From Thiopseudomonas acetoxidans (lineage in GTDB: Bacteria > Pseudomonadota > Gammaproteobacteria > Pseudomonadales > Pseudomonadaceae), in contig NZ_JAUCDY010000006.1 of the NCBI RefSeq assembly GCF_030362935.1, forward strand, positions 119,138 through 183,137: a stretch of DNA of 64,000 nucleotides, read 5' to 3'. This document shows, piece by piece, positions 24,171 through 32,825 of this stretch. Below the pieces are notes generated by a model, which made no database searches, had not been told where the DNA came from, and saw only the letters and a program-made list of their open reading frames with translations. Made by a program: the position numbers and the translations under genes. The number at the start of each line of letters is the position of its first letter. Position 1 is the stretch's first letter.

Positions 24171-25061
24171 ATGAGCCGTAAAACTCCAGGCCAGCTTTTT
24201 CGTGATGCGGTAGCTAATGAGCATCCATTACAGGTTGTAGGTGCTATTAATGCCAATCATGCTTTGTTAGCAAAGCGTGCTGGTTTTAAAGCGATTTATT
24301 TGTCAGGTGGTGGTGTAGCTGCAGGCTCGTTAGGCTTGCCAGACCTAGGTATCTCCACTCTGGATGATGTACTCACTGACGTGCGCCGTATTACGGATGT
24401 CTGTGATCTGCCCTTGTTGGTGGACGTGGATACTGGTTTTGGTTCGTCTGCGTTTAACGTGGCACGTACCGTTAAGTCCATGTGCAAGTTTGGCGCTGCG
24501 GCCATTCATATTGAAGACCAAGTGGGTGCTAAGCGCTGTGGTCACCGCCCGAACAAAGAAATCGTGACCCAGCAAGAAATGGTTGATCGTATTAAAGCAG
24601 CCGTAGATGCGCGTACTGATGACAGCTTTGTCATTATGGCGCGTACTGATGCGTTGGCGGTTGAGGGTTTGAACTCTGCGCTAGACCGCGCTGCTGCCTG
24701 TATCGAAGCCGGTGCGGATATGGTTTTCCCTGAAGCCATTACCGAGCTGGAGATGTATAAAACCTTTGCTGATCGCATCAAGGCGCCGATTTTGGCTAAT
24801 ATCACTGAGTTTGGCGCAACACCGCTGTACACCACTGAGCAATTAGCTTCTGTGGATGTGTCCTTGGTGCTGTATCCGCTTTCTGCTTTCCGTGCCATGA
24901 ATAAGGCAGCGGAAAATGTGTACACCGCGATTCGCCGCGATGGCACGCAGGAGAATGTTGTCGATACCATGCAAACCCGTATGGAGCTTTACGACCGCAT
25001 TAACTACCATGCTTTTGAGCAAAGCTTAGATGCATTGTTTGCGCAAAAGAAAGGTAACTAA
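24171..25061 (+). CDS. prpB: Methylisocitrate lyase
   Basis: 296 residues. It cleaves 2-methylisocitrate to pyruvate and succinate, the last step of the 2-methylcitrate cycle. TIM-barrel motifs of the ICL/PEP mutase family are present: YLSGGGVAAGSLGLPD, Mg-binding VDVDTGFG, AAIHIEDQ, and the catalytic KRCGHR loop with its cysteine. It begins two bases after the regulator's stop with AGAGG at that stop, so the two are translationally linked. Confidence 0.96.
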   Translation: MSRKTPGQLFRDAVANEHPLQVVGAINANHALLAKRAGFKAIYLSGGGVAAGSLGLPDLGISTLDDVLTDVRRITDVCDLPLLVDVDTGFGSSAFNVARTVKSMCKFGAAAIHIEDQVGAKRCGHRPNKEIVTQQEMVDRIKAAVDARTDDSFVIMARTDALAVEGLNSALDRAAACIEAGADMVFPEAITELEMYKTFADRIKAPILANITEFGATPLYTTEQLASVDVSLVLYPLSAFRAMNKAAENVYTAIRRDGTQENVVDTMQTRMELYDRINYHAFEQSLDALFAQKKGN

Positions 25062-25159
25062 CGCACTAAAACCAGAGCCAAGGCGCTGGTTGTGTGGTAA
25101 CTAAAAGTTCAATTGAACACCGTTAAAGCGTCATTATAAAAATTACGAGGACTACACTC

Positions 25160-26296
25160 ATGGCTGAAACAAAACCAAAAGTACTTAGCGGCGCAGGTTT
25201 GCGCGGTCAAATCGCTGGACAAACTGCACTGTGCACCGTGGGTAAAGAGGGCGCTGGCCTGACTTATCGCGGCTACGATGTACGCGATCTTGCCAAGAAC
25301 TGTAAGAAGTTTGAAGAAGTTGCATACCTGTTGTGGTACGGCAAGCTACCTAACCAAGCTGAATTGGACGCCTATGTAACGCGTTTGAAAGGTATGCGCG
25401 ATCTGCCTACAGCACTGAAAGAAGTGCTTGAGCGCATTCCTGCCGATGCTCACCCGATGGACGTGATGCGTACGGGTGTTTCCGTTCTAGGTACCTTGGA
25501 GCCTGAGCTGTCTTTTGATCAGCAGCTGGATGTAGCAGACCGTTTGTTGGCATCCATGCCAGCCATGCTGCTGTACTGGTACCACTTCAGCCACAACAAC
25601 AAACGCATTGAGTGCGTCACTGATGAGCCGGATCTGGGCGGTCACTTCCTGGCCCTTCTGCACGGCAAGTCACCTAGCGATCTGCACCGCGAAGTGATGA
25701 ACGTGTCGCTGACTCTGTATGCCGAACACGAATTTAACGCCTCTACCTTCACTGGTCGCGTTTGTGCTTCTACTTTGTCTGACCTGTACTCCTGTGTTAC
25801 CGGTGCCATCGGTTCGCTGCGTGGCCCGCTGCACGGTGGTGCCAACGAGGCAGCCATGGACCTGATCGACCGTTTCCAGACCCCTGATGAAGCCGTTGCT
25901 GAGCTGAAGGCGATGATGGCTCGCAAAGAGCTGATCATGGGCTTTGGTCACGCTATCTACCGCGAGTCTGATCCGCGCAACGAAGTGATCAAGGCGTACT
26001 CCGAGAAGCTGGCAGCCGAAGTTGGCGATACCGTAATTTATCCGGTTTCCTGCGCCATAGAGAAGCTGATGTGGGACGAGAAGAAGCTGTTCCCTAACGC
26101 TGACTTCTTCCACGCTTCTGCCTACCGCTTTATGGGTATCCCAACGCCGCTGTTTACGCCGATCTTTGTGTGCTCACGCGTAACGGGCTGGGCGGCACAC
26201 GTGTTTGAGCAGCGTGCTAACAACCGTATTATCCGTCCGAGTGCGGAGTATATAGGTGAAGAGCAACGTCCAGTACCGGCCATTAACGAGCGTTAA
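25160..26296 (+). CDS. prpC: 2-Methylcitrate synthase
   Basis: 378 residues. It condenses propionyl-CoA with oxaloacetate. The type II citrate-synthase fold shows GLTYRGYDVRDLA at the N terminus, the catalytic histidines in GPLHGGANE and GFGHAIYRESDPRN, and the late RxTGWAAHVFEQ segment with the active-site arginine neighbourhood. CGAGG precedes the ATG. By eye its 3' half is clearly richer in GC than prpB. It is followed by a large hairpin element before acnD. Confidence 0.96.
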   Translation: MAETKPKVLSGAGLRGQIAGQTALCTVGKEGAGLTYRGYDVRDLAKNCKKFEEVAYLLWYGKLPNQAELDAYVTRLKGMRDLPTALKEVLERIPADAHPMDVMRTGVSVLGTLEPELSFDQQLDVADRLLASMPAMLLYWYHFSHNNKRIECVTDEPDLGGHFLALLHGKSPSDLHREVMNVSLTLYAEHEFNASTFTGRVCASTLSDLYSCVTGAIGSLRGPLHGGANEAAMDLIDRFQTPDEAVAELKAMMARKELIMGFGHAIYRESDPRNEVIKAYSEKLAAEVGDTVIYPVSCAIEKLMWDEKKLFPNADFFHASAYRFMGIPTPLFTPIFVCSRVTGWAAHVFEQRANNRIIRPSAEYIGEEQRPVPAINER

Positions 26297-26333
26297 TTGG
26301 TTGTTTGATTGAGGCTGTTGGGTTGACATGGTG

Positions 26334-26486
26334 TGCAGGCAGTGGGTATTGCGCAAAGACGCCGCAAGTACATCTGACCGCCATGGATGGCGGAAATGCA
26401 GTTTTTGCAGGAGCAAAAAACTGCCCTGTAGGCTCTCTGTCGCCATCCATGGCGACAAAAGCTTTGCTACATACCCACCACCTGCA
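26334..26486. repeat. Large nested hairpin element between prpC and acnD (element 1)
   Basis: The outer arms, 26334-26349 and 26471-26486, match in 14 of 16 positions. A middle tier is made of two segments containing CGCCATGGATGGCG-type palindromes (26378-26393 and 26439-26457). The centre is a perfect stem, GCAGTTTTTGC with GCAAAAAACTGC. The 447-bp spacer holds no gene. Just inside the arms, on the reverse strand, are TAGCAAAGC and GCGTCTTTGCGCA, motifs related to those in the three elements after acnD. Confidence 0.75.
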
Positions 26487-26743
26487 TTAAGTATTGTGCA
26501 GTCTGCAGCATCAATCGTGTTGGAAAGAGTAGGGCGGGCGTTGCCCGCCTGAATTCCTGGCAGGAATTCTTTGAATGGCGTCACTCCTCATTCAAAGACT
26601 TCTTGTTTGTTGGCATTGATATGCTGACTTATTGCGCTTAACCCGAACCGTGTTGCAGCTTGCCGGTTATTACAAACCGCGCATGCACTGAGCGCTGAAG
26701 TTTGTGCATAAAATTCGTACTGTAAATTGCAGGAAAAAAGACC

Positions 26744-29344
26744 ATGACCATGAATACTCAATACCGTAAAAACCTCCCCGGCAGTGTGCTGGATTATTTT
26801 GATGCACGCGAGGCGGTCAATGCCATTGAGCCAGGTGCCTATGAAAAGCTGCCTTATACCTCGCGCATTCTGGCCGAGCAGCTGGTGCGCCGCTGTGAGC
26901 CGGACGCGCTGACCGATTCCTTGAAGCAGCTGATTTATCGCAAGCGTGATCTGGACTTCCCCTGGTATCCGGCCCGTGTGGTAACCCACGACATTCTCGG
27001 TCTGACCGCGCTGGTGGACCTGGCCGGTCTGCGTGATGCCATTGCCGCCAAGGGTGGCGATCCGTCCAAGGTCAACCCAGTGGTACAAACCCAGCTGATT
27101 GTTGACCACTCCTTGGCCGTTGAGTGTGGCGGTTTTGACCCCGATGCCTTCCAGAAGAACCGTGAAATCGAAGACCGTCGCAACGAAGACCGTTTTCACT
27201 TTATCGACTGGACCAAGACCGCGTTCGACAACGTGGACGTTATTCCGGCCGGTAACGGCATCATGCACCAGATCAACCTGGAAAAAATGTCGCCCGTGGT
27301 GCAGGTGCGTGAAGGCGTGGCCTTCCCGGATACCTGTGTTGGTACCGATAGTCATACGCCGCATGTGGATGCACTGGGCGTGATTTCTGTCGGTGTGGGT
27401 GGTTTGGAAGCTGAAACCGTGATGCTTGGCCACCCGTCCATGATGCGTCTGCCGGATATCGTCGGAGTCGAGCTGACCGGCAAGCGCCAGCCGGGCATTA
27501 CCGCAACTGACATCGTATTGGCGCTGACCGAATTCCTGCGCACCGAGCGTGTAGTGGGTGCCTATGTCGAGTTCTTTGGCGAGGGTGCCGACAGCCTGTC
27601 CATTGGTGACCGTGCCACCATCTCCAACATGACGCCTGAGTATGGTGCCACTGCGGCGATGTTCTACATCGACGGCCAGACCATCGACTATTTGCGCCTG
27701 ACCGGTCGCGACCCCAAGCAGATCGAGCTGGTTGAACAGTACGCCAAACACACCGGCCTGTGGGCAGACAGCCTGAAAACCGCCGAATACGAGCGTGTGC
27801 TGAAGTTTGACCTGTCCACTGTTGGCCGCAACATTGCCGGCCCGTCCAACCCGCACGCCCGTGTTTCCACCAGCGATCTGGCGGCCAAAGGCATTGCCGG
27901 CAATCTGGAGGCCGCGCGCGCACAGGAAGCTGAGGGCCTGATGCCCGATGGCGCGGTGATTATTGCCGCCATTACTTCCTGTACCAACACCTCCAACCCG
28001 CGCAACGTGGTGGCGGCTGGCCTGCTGGCGAAAAAAGCCAACGAGCTGGGCCTGACCCGCAAGCCCTGGGTCAAGTCGTCTTTTGCGCCAGGCTCCAAAG
28101 TAGCCGAGCTATATCTGAAAGAGGCCGATCTGCTGGGTGACATGGAAAAGCTCGGCTTTGGCATCGTCGGTTTTGCCTGTACTACCTGTAACGGCATGAG
28201 CGGTGCCCTGGACCCTGTGATTCAGCAGGAAATCATCGACCGCGACCTCTACGCCACCGCGGTGCTGTCGGGTAACCGCAACTTTGACGGCCGTATTCAC
28301 CCCTATGCCAAACAAGCGTTTTTGGCCTCGCCACCGCTGGTAGTGGCCTATGCGATTGCTGGTACCATCCGCTTTGATATCGAGCAGGATGTGCTGGGCG
28401 TGGTGGATGGCAAGGAAATCCGCCTGAAAGACATCTGGCCCAGCGATGAAGAAATCGACGCCATCGTCAACAAATACGTCAAGCCCGAGCAGTTCAACCA
28501 GATTTACATCCCGATGTTTGACATGGAAGCCGCCGAGCGTGCGCCAAGCCCGCTGTATGACTGGCGTCCAATGAGTACCTATGTGCGCCGTCCGCCTTAC
28601 TGGGAAGGTGCGCTGGCCGCGCCTCGCACCATGAAGGGCATGCGTCCGCTGGCGCTGTTGCCGGACAACATCACCACCGACCACCTATCGCCATCCAACG
28701 CGATTATGATGGATTCAGCGGCGGGTGAATATCTGCACAAAATGGGCCTGCCGGAGGAGGACTTCAACTCCTACGCTACCCACCGTGGTGACCACCTGAC
28801 CGCCCAGCGTGCCACCCTGGCCAACCCCAAGCTGCTCAACGAGATGGTGCGCAACGAGGATGGTAGCGTGAAGCAGGGTTCGCTGGCCCGTGTCGAGCCG
28901 GAAGGCGAAGTCATGCGCATGTGGGAAGCCATTGAGACCTACATGAATCGCAAGCAGCCGCTGATCATCATTGCCGGTGCCGACTACGGTCAGGGCTCGT
29001 CCCGTGACTGGGCCGCCAAGGGTGTGCGTCTGGCCGGTGTTGAGGTCATCGTGGCCGAGGGCTTTGAGCGCATCCACCGCACCAACTTGGTTGGCATGGG
29101 TGTGTTGCCACTGCAGTTCAAGGAAGGCACCAACCGCCTGACGCTGAAACTGGACGGCACCGAGACCTATGACGTTGAAGGTACTCCTGCGCCGCTGGCC
29201 GAGCTGACTTTGGTGGTTAACCGCGCTAACGGTGAGAAGGTTGAGGTACCTGTGATTTGCCGTCTGGATACTGCCGATGATGTGGAAGTATATGAGGCAG
29301 GTGGTGTGTTGCAGAAATTTGCCAAGGACTTTTTGGGGGAGTGA
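26744..29344 (+). CDS. acnD: 2-Methylcitrate dehydratase, Fe/S-dependent, AcnD type
   Basis: 866 residues, the usual AcnD length. It dehydrates 2-methylcitrate to a 2-methylaconitate isomer that needs PrpF. Aconitase-family motifs include the [4Fe-4S] ligands in SCTNTSNPRN and ACTTCNG and the swivel-domain GADYGQGSSRDWAAKG. GTDSHTPHVDALG is also present. AGGAAA precedes the ATG. Base composition is visibly higher in GC (53-65% in lines I counted) than prpB and the genes around the operon, and its codon choice favours C and G in third position. Hairpin elements lie on both sides. Confidence 0.95.
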   Translation: MTMNTQYRKNLPGSVLDYFDAREAVNAIEPGAYEKLPYTSRILAEQLVRRCEPDALTDSLKQLIYRKRDLDFPWYPARVVTHDILGLTALVDLAGLRDAIAAKGGDPSKVNPVVQTQLIVDHSLAVECGGFDPDAFQKNREIEDRRNEDRFHFIDWTKTAFDNVDVIPAGNGIMHQINLEKMSPVVQVREGVAFPDTCVGTDSHTPHVDALGVISVGVGGLEAETVMLGHPSMMRLPDIVGVELTGKRQPGITATDIVLALTEFLRTERVVGAYVEFFGEGADSLSIGDRATISNMTPEYGATAAMFYIDGQTIDYLRLTGRDPKQIELVEQYAKHTGLWADSLKTAEYERVLKFDLSTVGRNIAGPSNPHARVSTSDLAAKGIAGNLEAARAQEAEGLMPDGAVIIAAITSCTNTSNPRNVVAAGLLAKKANELGLTRKPWVKSSFAPGSKVAELYLKEADLLGDMEKLGFGIVGFACTTCNGMSGALDPVIQQEIIDRDLYATAVLSGNRNFDGRIHPYAKQAFLASPPLVVAYAIAGTIRFDIEQDVLGVVDGKEIRLKDIWPSDEEIDAIVNKYVKPEQFNQIYIPMFDMEAAERAPSPLYDWRPMSTYVRRPPYWEGALAAPRTMKGMRPLALLPDNITTDHLSPSNAIMMDSAAGEYLHKMGLPEEDFNSYATHRGDHLTAQRATLANPKLLNEMVRNEDGSVKQGSLARVEPEGEVMRMWEAIETYMNRKQPLIIIAGADYGQGSSRDWAAKGVRLAGVEVIVAEGFERIHRTNLVGMGVLPLQFKEGTNRLTLKLDGTETYDVEGTPAPLAELTLVVNRANGEKVEVPVICRLDTADDVEVYEAGGVLQKFAKDFLGE

Positions 29345-29367
29345 TGGTTTTTTAGCTTTGGTGCTGT

Positions 29368-29462
29368 GGGTGACCGGGATGACGCTACGCAAAACTACGC
29401 AGCCAGTTTGAACAAGTTCAAACCTGGCAGCTGAGGTTTTGCTCCGGTCATCCCGGTCACCC
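29368..29462. repeat. Hairpin element after acnD (element 2)
   Basis: 95 bp with 16-bp perfect outer arms (GGGTGACCGGGATGAC at 29368-29383 and its complement at 29447-29462). The core is an inner palindrome, CCAGTTTGAAC with GTTCAAACCTGG (29403-29426). The same core recurs in inverted orientation in element 3. It begins 23 bases after the acnD stop codon. Confidence 0.8.
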
Positions 29463-29570
29463 AAATGCGCACCGCGCTGAGGGGGAGGGAGTGGCACGGC
29501 TTTGCCGTGCTGCTGTCGCGGTTTCTTCTGATGCCTTTGCGTGTAGAAGAATTTTACGCAGCGGTTTCGG

Positions 29571-29665
29571 GGAGTCCGGGGGGAGACTGGAGCAAGCACC
29601 AGCAGTCAGGTTTGAACCTGTTCAAACTGGCTGCGTCGGCTTGCGGAACGTCTCAGCCGGACTCC
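29571..29665. repeat. Hairpin element between acnD and prpF (element 3)
   Basis: Also 95 bp between its perfect 9-bp arms (GGAGTCCGG and CCGGACTCC). The core CAGGTTTGAACCTG-TTCAAACTGG (29607-29630) is the inverted counterpart of the element 2 core. Inside the arms are AGCAAGCACCAGC on the left and GCGTCGGCTTGCGGA on the right. Weaker complementarity continues outward to about 29540 and 29715. Confidence 0.75.
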
Positions 29666-29723
29666 AGCACGCCTCTCCCCCCTCCACCCCGAAAATTGCG
29701 TTTTACACAGAATTCGCAGGGCG

Positions 29724-29811
29724 GGTTGGTGAAGGCTGTAGCAAGCATCAGCTCGTGTGCCGAAGCTTGCTTCGGCGCATGAGCGTCAGCTTGCGGAAGC
29801 CTTCACCAACC
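29724..29811. repeat. Hairpin element between acnD and prpF (element 4)
   Basis: 88 bp with perfect 14-bp arms (GGTTGGTGAAGGCT and its complement). The inner motifs AGCAAGCATCAGC and GCGTCAGCTTGCGGA match those of element 3 with one change each. The central stem is CGAAGC-TT-GCTTCG. It ends 49 bases before the prpF start. Short open frames that cross elements 2-4 look like by-products of their GC-rich arms. Confidence 0.78.
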
Positions 29812-29860
29812 ATCAGCCCCAACACAAATCTACAAACAAGCTATTGCACGGAAAATAACT

Positions 29861-31039
29861 ATGTCTTTTGTACCTCAAGTAAAAATTCCCGCTACCTATA
29901 TGCGTGGCGGTACCAGTAAGGGCGTGTTCCTGCGCGTGCAGGATTTGCCCGAGCGTGCGCAGGTTGCTGGTGAAGCACGTGATAACCTGCTGCTGCGCAT
30001 CATTGGCAGTCCTGACCCTTATGGCAAGCAAATTGATGGCTTGGGTAACGGCAGTTCCAGTACCAGTAAAAGCGTGCTGCTAAGCAAAAGCAGTCAGCCC
30101 GGTCACGATGTGGATTACCTCTTTGGCCAGGTGGCAATTGACCGCCCCTTTGTTGATTGGAGCGGCAACTGCGGCAACCTTACCGCTGCGGTAGGCTCGT
30201 TTGCGATTAGTAACGGCTTGGTCGATGCCGACAAGATTCCAGAAAATGGCATCTGCACGGTTAATATCTGGCAGGTCAATATCCAGAAAACCATTGTCGC
30301 CCACGTGCCCATTACCAATGGCCAAGTGCAGGAAACCGGTGATTTCGAGCTGGATGGCGTAACTTTCCCAGCGGCTGAAGTTGAAATCGAGTTTCTGGAC
30401 CCAGCGGATGCAACAGGTTCGATGTTCCCGACAGGCAATCTTGTCGACAGCTTGGATGTGCCCGGTGTTGGCACGTTGCAAGCCACGTTGATTAACGCGG
30501 GCATCCCAACAATTTTCGTTAATGCTGGCGATATTGGCTATACCGGCACTGAGCTGCAAAGCGATATCAACAGTGATAAAGACGCGTTAGCCAAGTTTGA
30601 GTTGATTCGTGCTTACGGTGCCGTAAAGATGGGACTGATTAAAGACGTGTCTGAAGCCGCCACCCGTCAGCACACGCCTAAAGTAGCGTTTGTTGCACCG
30701 CCGGTCAGCTATGTGTCTTCCAGTGGTAAGCCGGTTAACGCTGCTGATATTGATGTGCTGGTGCGTGCGTTGTCGATGGGTCAATTGCACCATGCCATGA
30801 TGGGCACGGCTGCTGTGGCGATTGGTACAGCCGCCTCGATTCCCGGTACTTTGGTGAACCTAGCCGCCGGTGGCGGTGAGCGCCAAACGGTGCGCTTTGG
30901 TCATCCGTCCGGCACATTGCGTGTGGGTGCGCAAGCGGCTGAAGTGGACGGCCAGTGGCAAGCTAAAAAAGCCATTATGAGTCGCAGCGCGCGCGTTTTG
31001 ATGGAAGGTTGGGTGCGCGTTCCTGGTGATTGCTTCTGA
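29861..31039 (+). CDS. prpF: 2-Methylaconitate cis-trans isomerase
   Basis: 392 residues. It isomerises the AcnD product so that an aconitase can rehydrate it. The diaminopimelate-epimerase-like fold shows the family N terminus (PATYMRGGTSKGVFL, with the catalytic lysine region), DWSGNCGNLTAAVG, and the C-terminal block IPGTLVNLAAGGGERQTVRFGHPSG. GGAAAATA precedes the ATG. It is the last gene of the operon, followed by its terminator; prpD is not seen here. Confidence 0.96.
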   Translation: MSFVPQVKIPATYMRGGTSKGVFLRVQDLPERAQVAGEARDNLLLRIIGSPDPYGKQIDGLGNGSSSTSKSVLLSKSSQPGHDVDYLFGQVAIDRPFVDWSGNCGNLTAAVGSFAISNGLVDADKIPENGICTVNIWQVNIQKTIVAHVPITNGQVQETGDFELDGVTFPAAEVEIEFLDPADATGSMFPTGNLVDSLDVPGVGTLQATLINAGIPTIFVNAGDIGYTGTELQSDINSDKDALAKFELIRAYGAVKMGLIKDVSEAATRQHTPKVAFVAPPVSYVSSSGKPVNAADIDVLVRALSMGQLHHAMMGTAAVAIGTAASIPGTLVNLAAGGGERQTVRFGHPSGTLRVGAQAAEVDGQWQAKKAIMSRSARVLMEGWVRVPGDCF

Positions 31040-31072
31040 TACTTAATATAAATATAAACAAGTTTCCGCTTT

Positions 31073-31100
31073 AGCGCTCCTTTGTGGGCGCTTTTTTTTT
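31073..31100 (+). terminator. Rho-independent terminator of the prp operon
   Basis: AGCGCTC, six-base loop, GGGCGCT followed by eight or nine T residues, about 35 bases after the prpF stop. Confidence 0.9.
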
Positions 31101-31178
31101 GCCTGTTAAAGTACCACCAAGCGTGTTCTAATCTGCAGTAGGTGCACTGATACAGTCTTTAATACTTTAAGGTTTGTT

Positions 31179-31913
31179 ATGTTTAATTTACTTAGTATCC
31201 AAAGCAAAATGACCGCCACCGTGCAAGAGGTGGCGCAAAATGCTTTGCTGGCTTCCGAAGCAGCGCAAACAGCAGAGCATGAAAGTCAAACCGGTACTCG
31301 CGTGGTAACGCAAACGCAAGCCAGCATCCAATCACTGGTGACAGAAGTGGAACAGGCGGCTCAGTTTATGCAGGTGGTGCGTGATGACAGTCAGCAGATC
31401 AATGGCATATTAGAGGTGATTCGTGGCATCGCTGAACAAACTAACTTGCTGGCGTTAAACGCTGCGATTGAGGCGGCGCGCGCAGGTGAGCAAGGTCGCG
31501 GGTTTGCTGTGGTAGCGGATGAGGTGCGTAATTTGGCGCAGCGCACCCAGGGCTCCACTAAAGAAATTGATGAGATGATAGAGAGGCTCCAGCAAAGCGT
31601 CAGCAATGCGGCGACTACCATGCAGCAGGGGCGCGAGAAAGCGTTAACCGGTGTCGAGTCCGTTCAGCAAGCCAATGACGCGCTGATACGCATTGCTGAG
31701 CAGGTGACACGCATTAACGATATGAACGCCAGTATTGCCAGCGCTGCAGAAGAACAATCGGCTGTGGCAGAAGAAATTGACCGCAATGTGGTCAATATTA
31801 ATGACATTTCTCGCGAAGTTAATGAGGGTACGGCGCAAACGAATAGTGCTAGCCAAGAGTTGGCGCAGTTAGCAGAAGAGCTGCAGCGACAGGTACAGAG
31901 CTTTAAAGTGTAA
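31179..31913 (+). CDS. Orphan chemoreceptor signalling domain (no sensor or membrane part)
   Basis: 244 residues that begin inside the methyl-accepting domain: after ten unrelated residues (MFNLLSIQSK) comes MTATVQEVAQNA, the usual start of the first methylation helix. The hairpin tip EQTNLLALNAAIEAARAGE and the second helix bundle are complete, ending SFKV. There is no membrane helix, HAMP or sensor. TTAAGG lies about eight bases before the ATG, so it may be a soluble receptor; it may also be a truncated remnant. The upstream 80 bases hold no chemoreceptor sequence in the same frame. Confidence 0.8.
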   Translation: MFNLLSIQSKMTATVQEVAQNALLASEAAQTAEHESQTGTRVVTQTQASIQSLVTEVEQAAQFMQVVRDDSQQINGILEVIRGIAEQTNLLALNAAIEAARAGEQGRGFAVVADEVRNLAQRTQGSTKEIDEMIERLQQSVSNAATTMQQGREKALTGVESVQQANDALIRIAEQVTRINDMNASIASAAEEQSAVAEEIDRNVVNINDISREVNEGTAQTNSASQELAQLAEELQRQVQSFKV

Positions 31914-31943
31914 ATCGTAATTAATTAATGTAAGGGGTAATCC

Positions 31944-32774
31944 GTGCAGCATCCTGCCGAAGAATCACTGCTGGGCAAGCAAACAGGTTATGTCACGCAG
32001 TACGATGCCAGTTTGTTATTTCCTATCGAGCGTAGGTTTAAATGGCAAGCGTTTGGTATTGATGAAAATAACCTGCCTTATCAGGGCGTAGATATTTGGA
32101 ATGCCTACGAGCTGTCTTGGCTTTTGCCTAGCGGCAAGCCGGTGGTTGCGATGGCAGAGATTCGAGTACCGGCGCATTCGCCCAACATTATTGAATCCAA
32201 GTCGTTTAAACTGTATTTGAACTCTCTTAATCAAAGCCGGTTTGCCAGCTTTGCAGAGGTGCAAGCAGTCATGAGTCGAGACTTGACTGCAATAGCGGGC
32301 GCGCCGGTGCAGGTATGGATTAAAACTCTGGCGCAAGCAGCCACCGAAGCTGTTGTTGAGCTACCTGGAATTTGTATAGATGAGCAGGACATCGCTATAA
32401 GTCAGTATGACCAGCCTAATGCCAGTTTGCTGCAATGCCGGCCGAGCAAGCAGGTAAAAGAAAGTTTGCACACCCATTTGTTGCGTTCAAGTTGCCCGGT
32501 TACCGGTCAACCCGACTGGGGTAGTTTGTGCGTTGAGTATCAAGGGGCTGCGTTATGTCATGCCAGTCTGCTGGCGTATGTAATCAGTTTTCGCCAGCAT
32601 CAAGATTTTCATGAGCAGTGTGTTGAGCGAATATTTTTGGATTTGTATCAGTTATTACAGCCACAAAAGCTGACGGTGTTTGCGCGTTATTTACGCCGTG
32701 GCGGTTTGGATATTAACCCTTATCGCAGCACGCATTCCCTTGAGTTGGCTAACACACGCTTAGTACGTCAATAA
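31944..32774 (+). CDS. queF: NADPH-dependent 7-cyano-7-deazaguanine reductase
   Basis: 276 residues, the long two-domain type of QueF. It reduces preQ0 to preQ1 in queuosine synthesis. Visible are the NADPH motif ESKSFKLYLNS (about 84-94), the catalytic cysteine in SSCPVTGQPDWGSLCVEY (about 182-199) and FHEQCVERIF. The start is GTG at 31944, with AAGGGG ten bases upstream and an N terminus (MQHPAEESLLGK) like pseudomonad QueF. No preQ1 riboswitch is visible in the short leader. Confidence 0.95.
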   Translation: MQHPAEESLLGKQTGYVTQYDASLLFPIERRFKWQAFGIDENNLPYQGVDIWNAYELSWLLPSGKPVVAMAEIRVPAHSPNIIESKSFKLYLNSLNQSRFASFAEVQAVMSRDLTAIAGAPVQVWIKTLAQAATEAVVELPGICIDEQDIAISQYDQPNASLLQCRPSKQVKESLHTHLLRSSCPVTGQPDWGSLCVEYQGAALCHASLLAYVISFRQHQDFHEQCVERIFLDLYQLLQPQKLTVFARYLRRGGLDINPYRSTHSLELANTRLVRQ

Positions 32775-32777
32775 AAA

Positions 32778-32808
32778 AGGCTAAGGCGTATCCGTGCGTC
32801 TTAGCCTT
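32778..32808 (-). terminator. Terminator between queF and the convergent substrate-binding protein gene
   Basis: AAGGCTAAGGCG pairs with CGTCTTAGCCTT (one G-T) around a short loop. On the minus strand the stem is followed by TTTTTTATT, so it mainly terminates the minus-strand gene ending at 32826, though queF messages may also fold it. Confidence 0.8.
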
Positions 32809-32825
32809 GTAGCTTGTAGGTTAGG

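Noticed and set aside
26588..27856. 422-codon frame antisense to acnD
   Set aside because: Mirror frame of a high-GC gene; acnD is certain from its cluster cysteines and length, and the antisense product resembles nothing.
28715..29599. 294-codon minus-strand frame over the acnD 3' end and the hairpins
   Set aside because: Same reason; it runs through the hairpin elements and has no ribosome site.
26334..29811. Hairpins as integron attC sites
   Set aside because: The GTTRRRY/RYYYAAC core sites of attC are missing and there is no integrase; the resemblance is limited to imperfect palindromy.
29465..29919. 105- and 142-codon plus-strand frames between acnD and prpF
   Set aside because: They cross several hairpin elements, one runs into prpF in another frame, and their translations are of low complexity.
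31944..31990. preQ1 riboswitch before queF
   Set aside because: The spacer between the chemoreceptor fragment and queF is only 30 bases and shows no aptamer.
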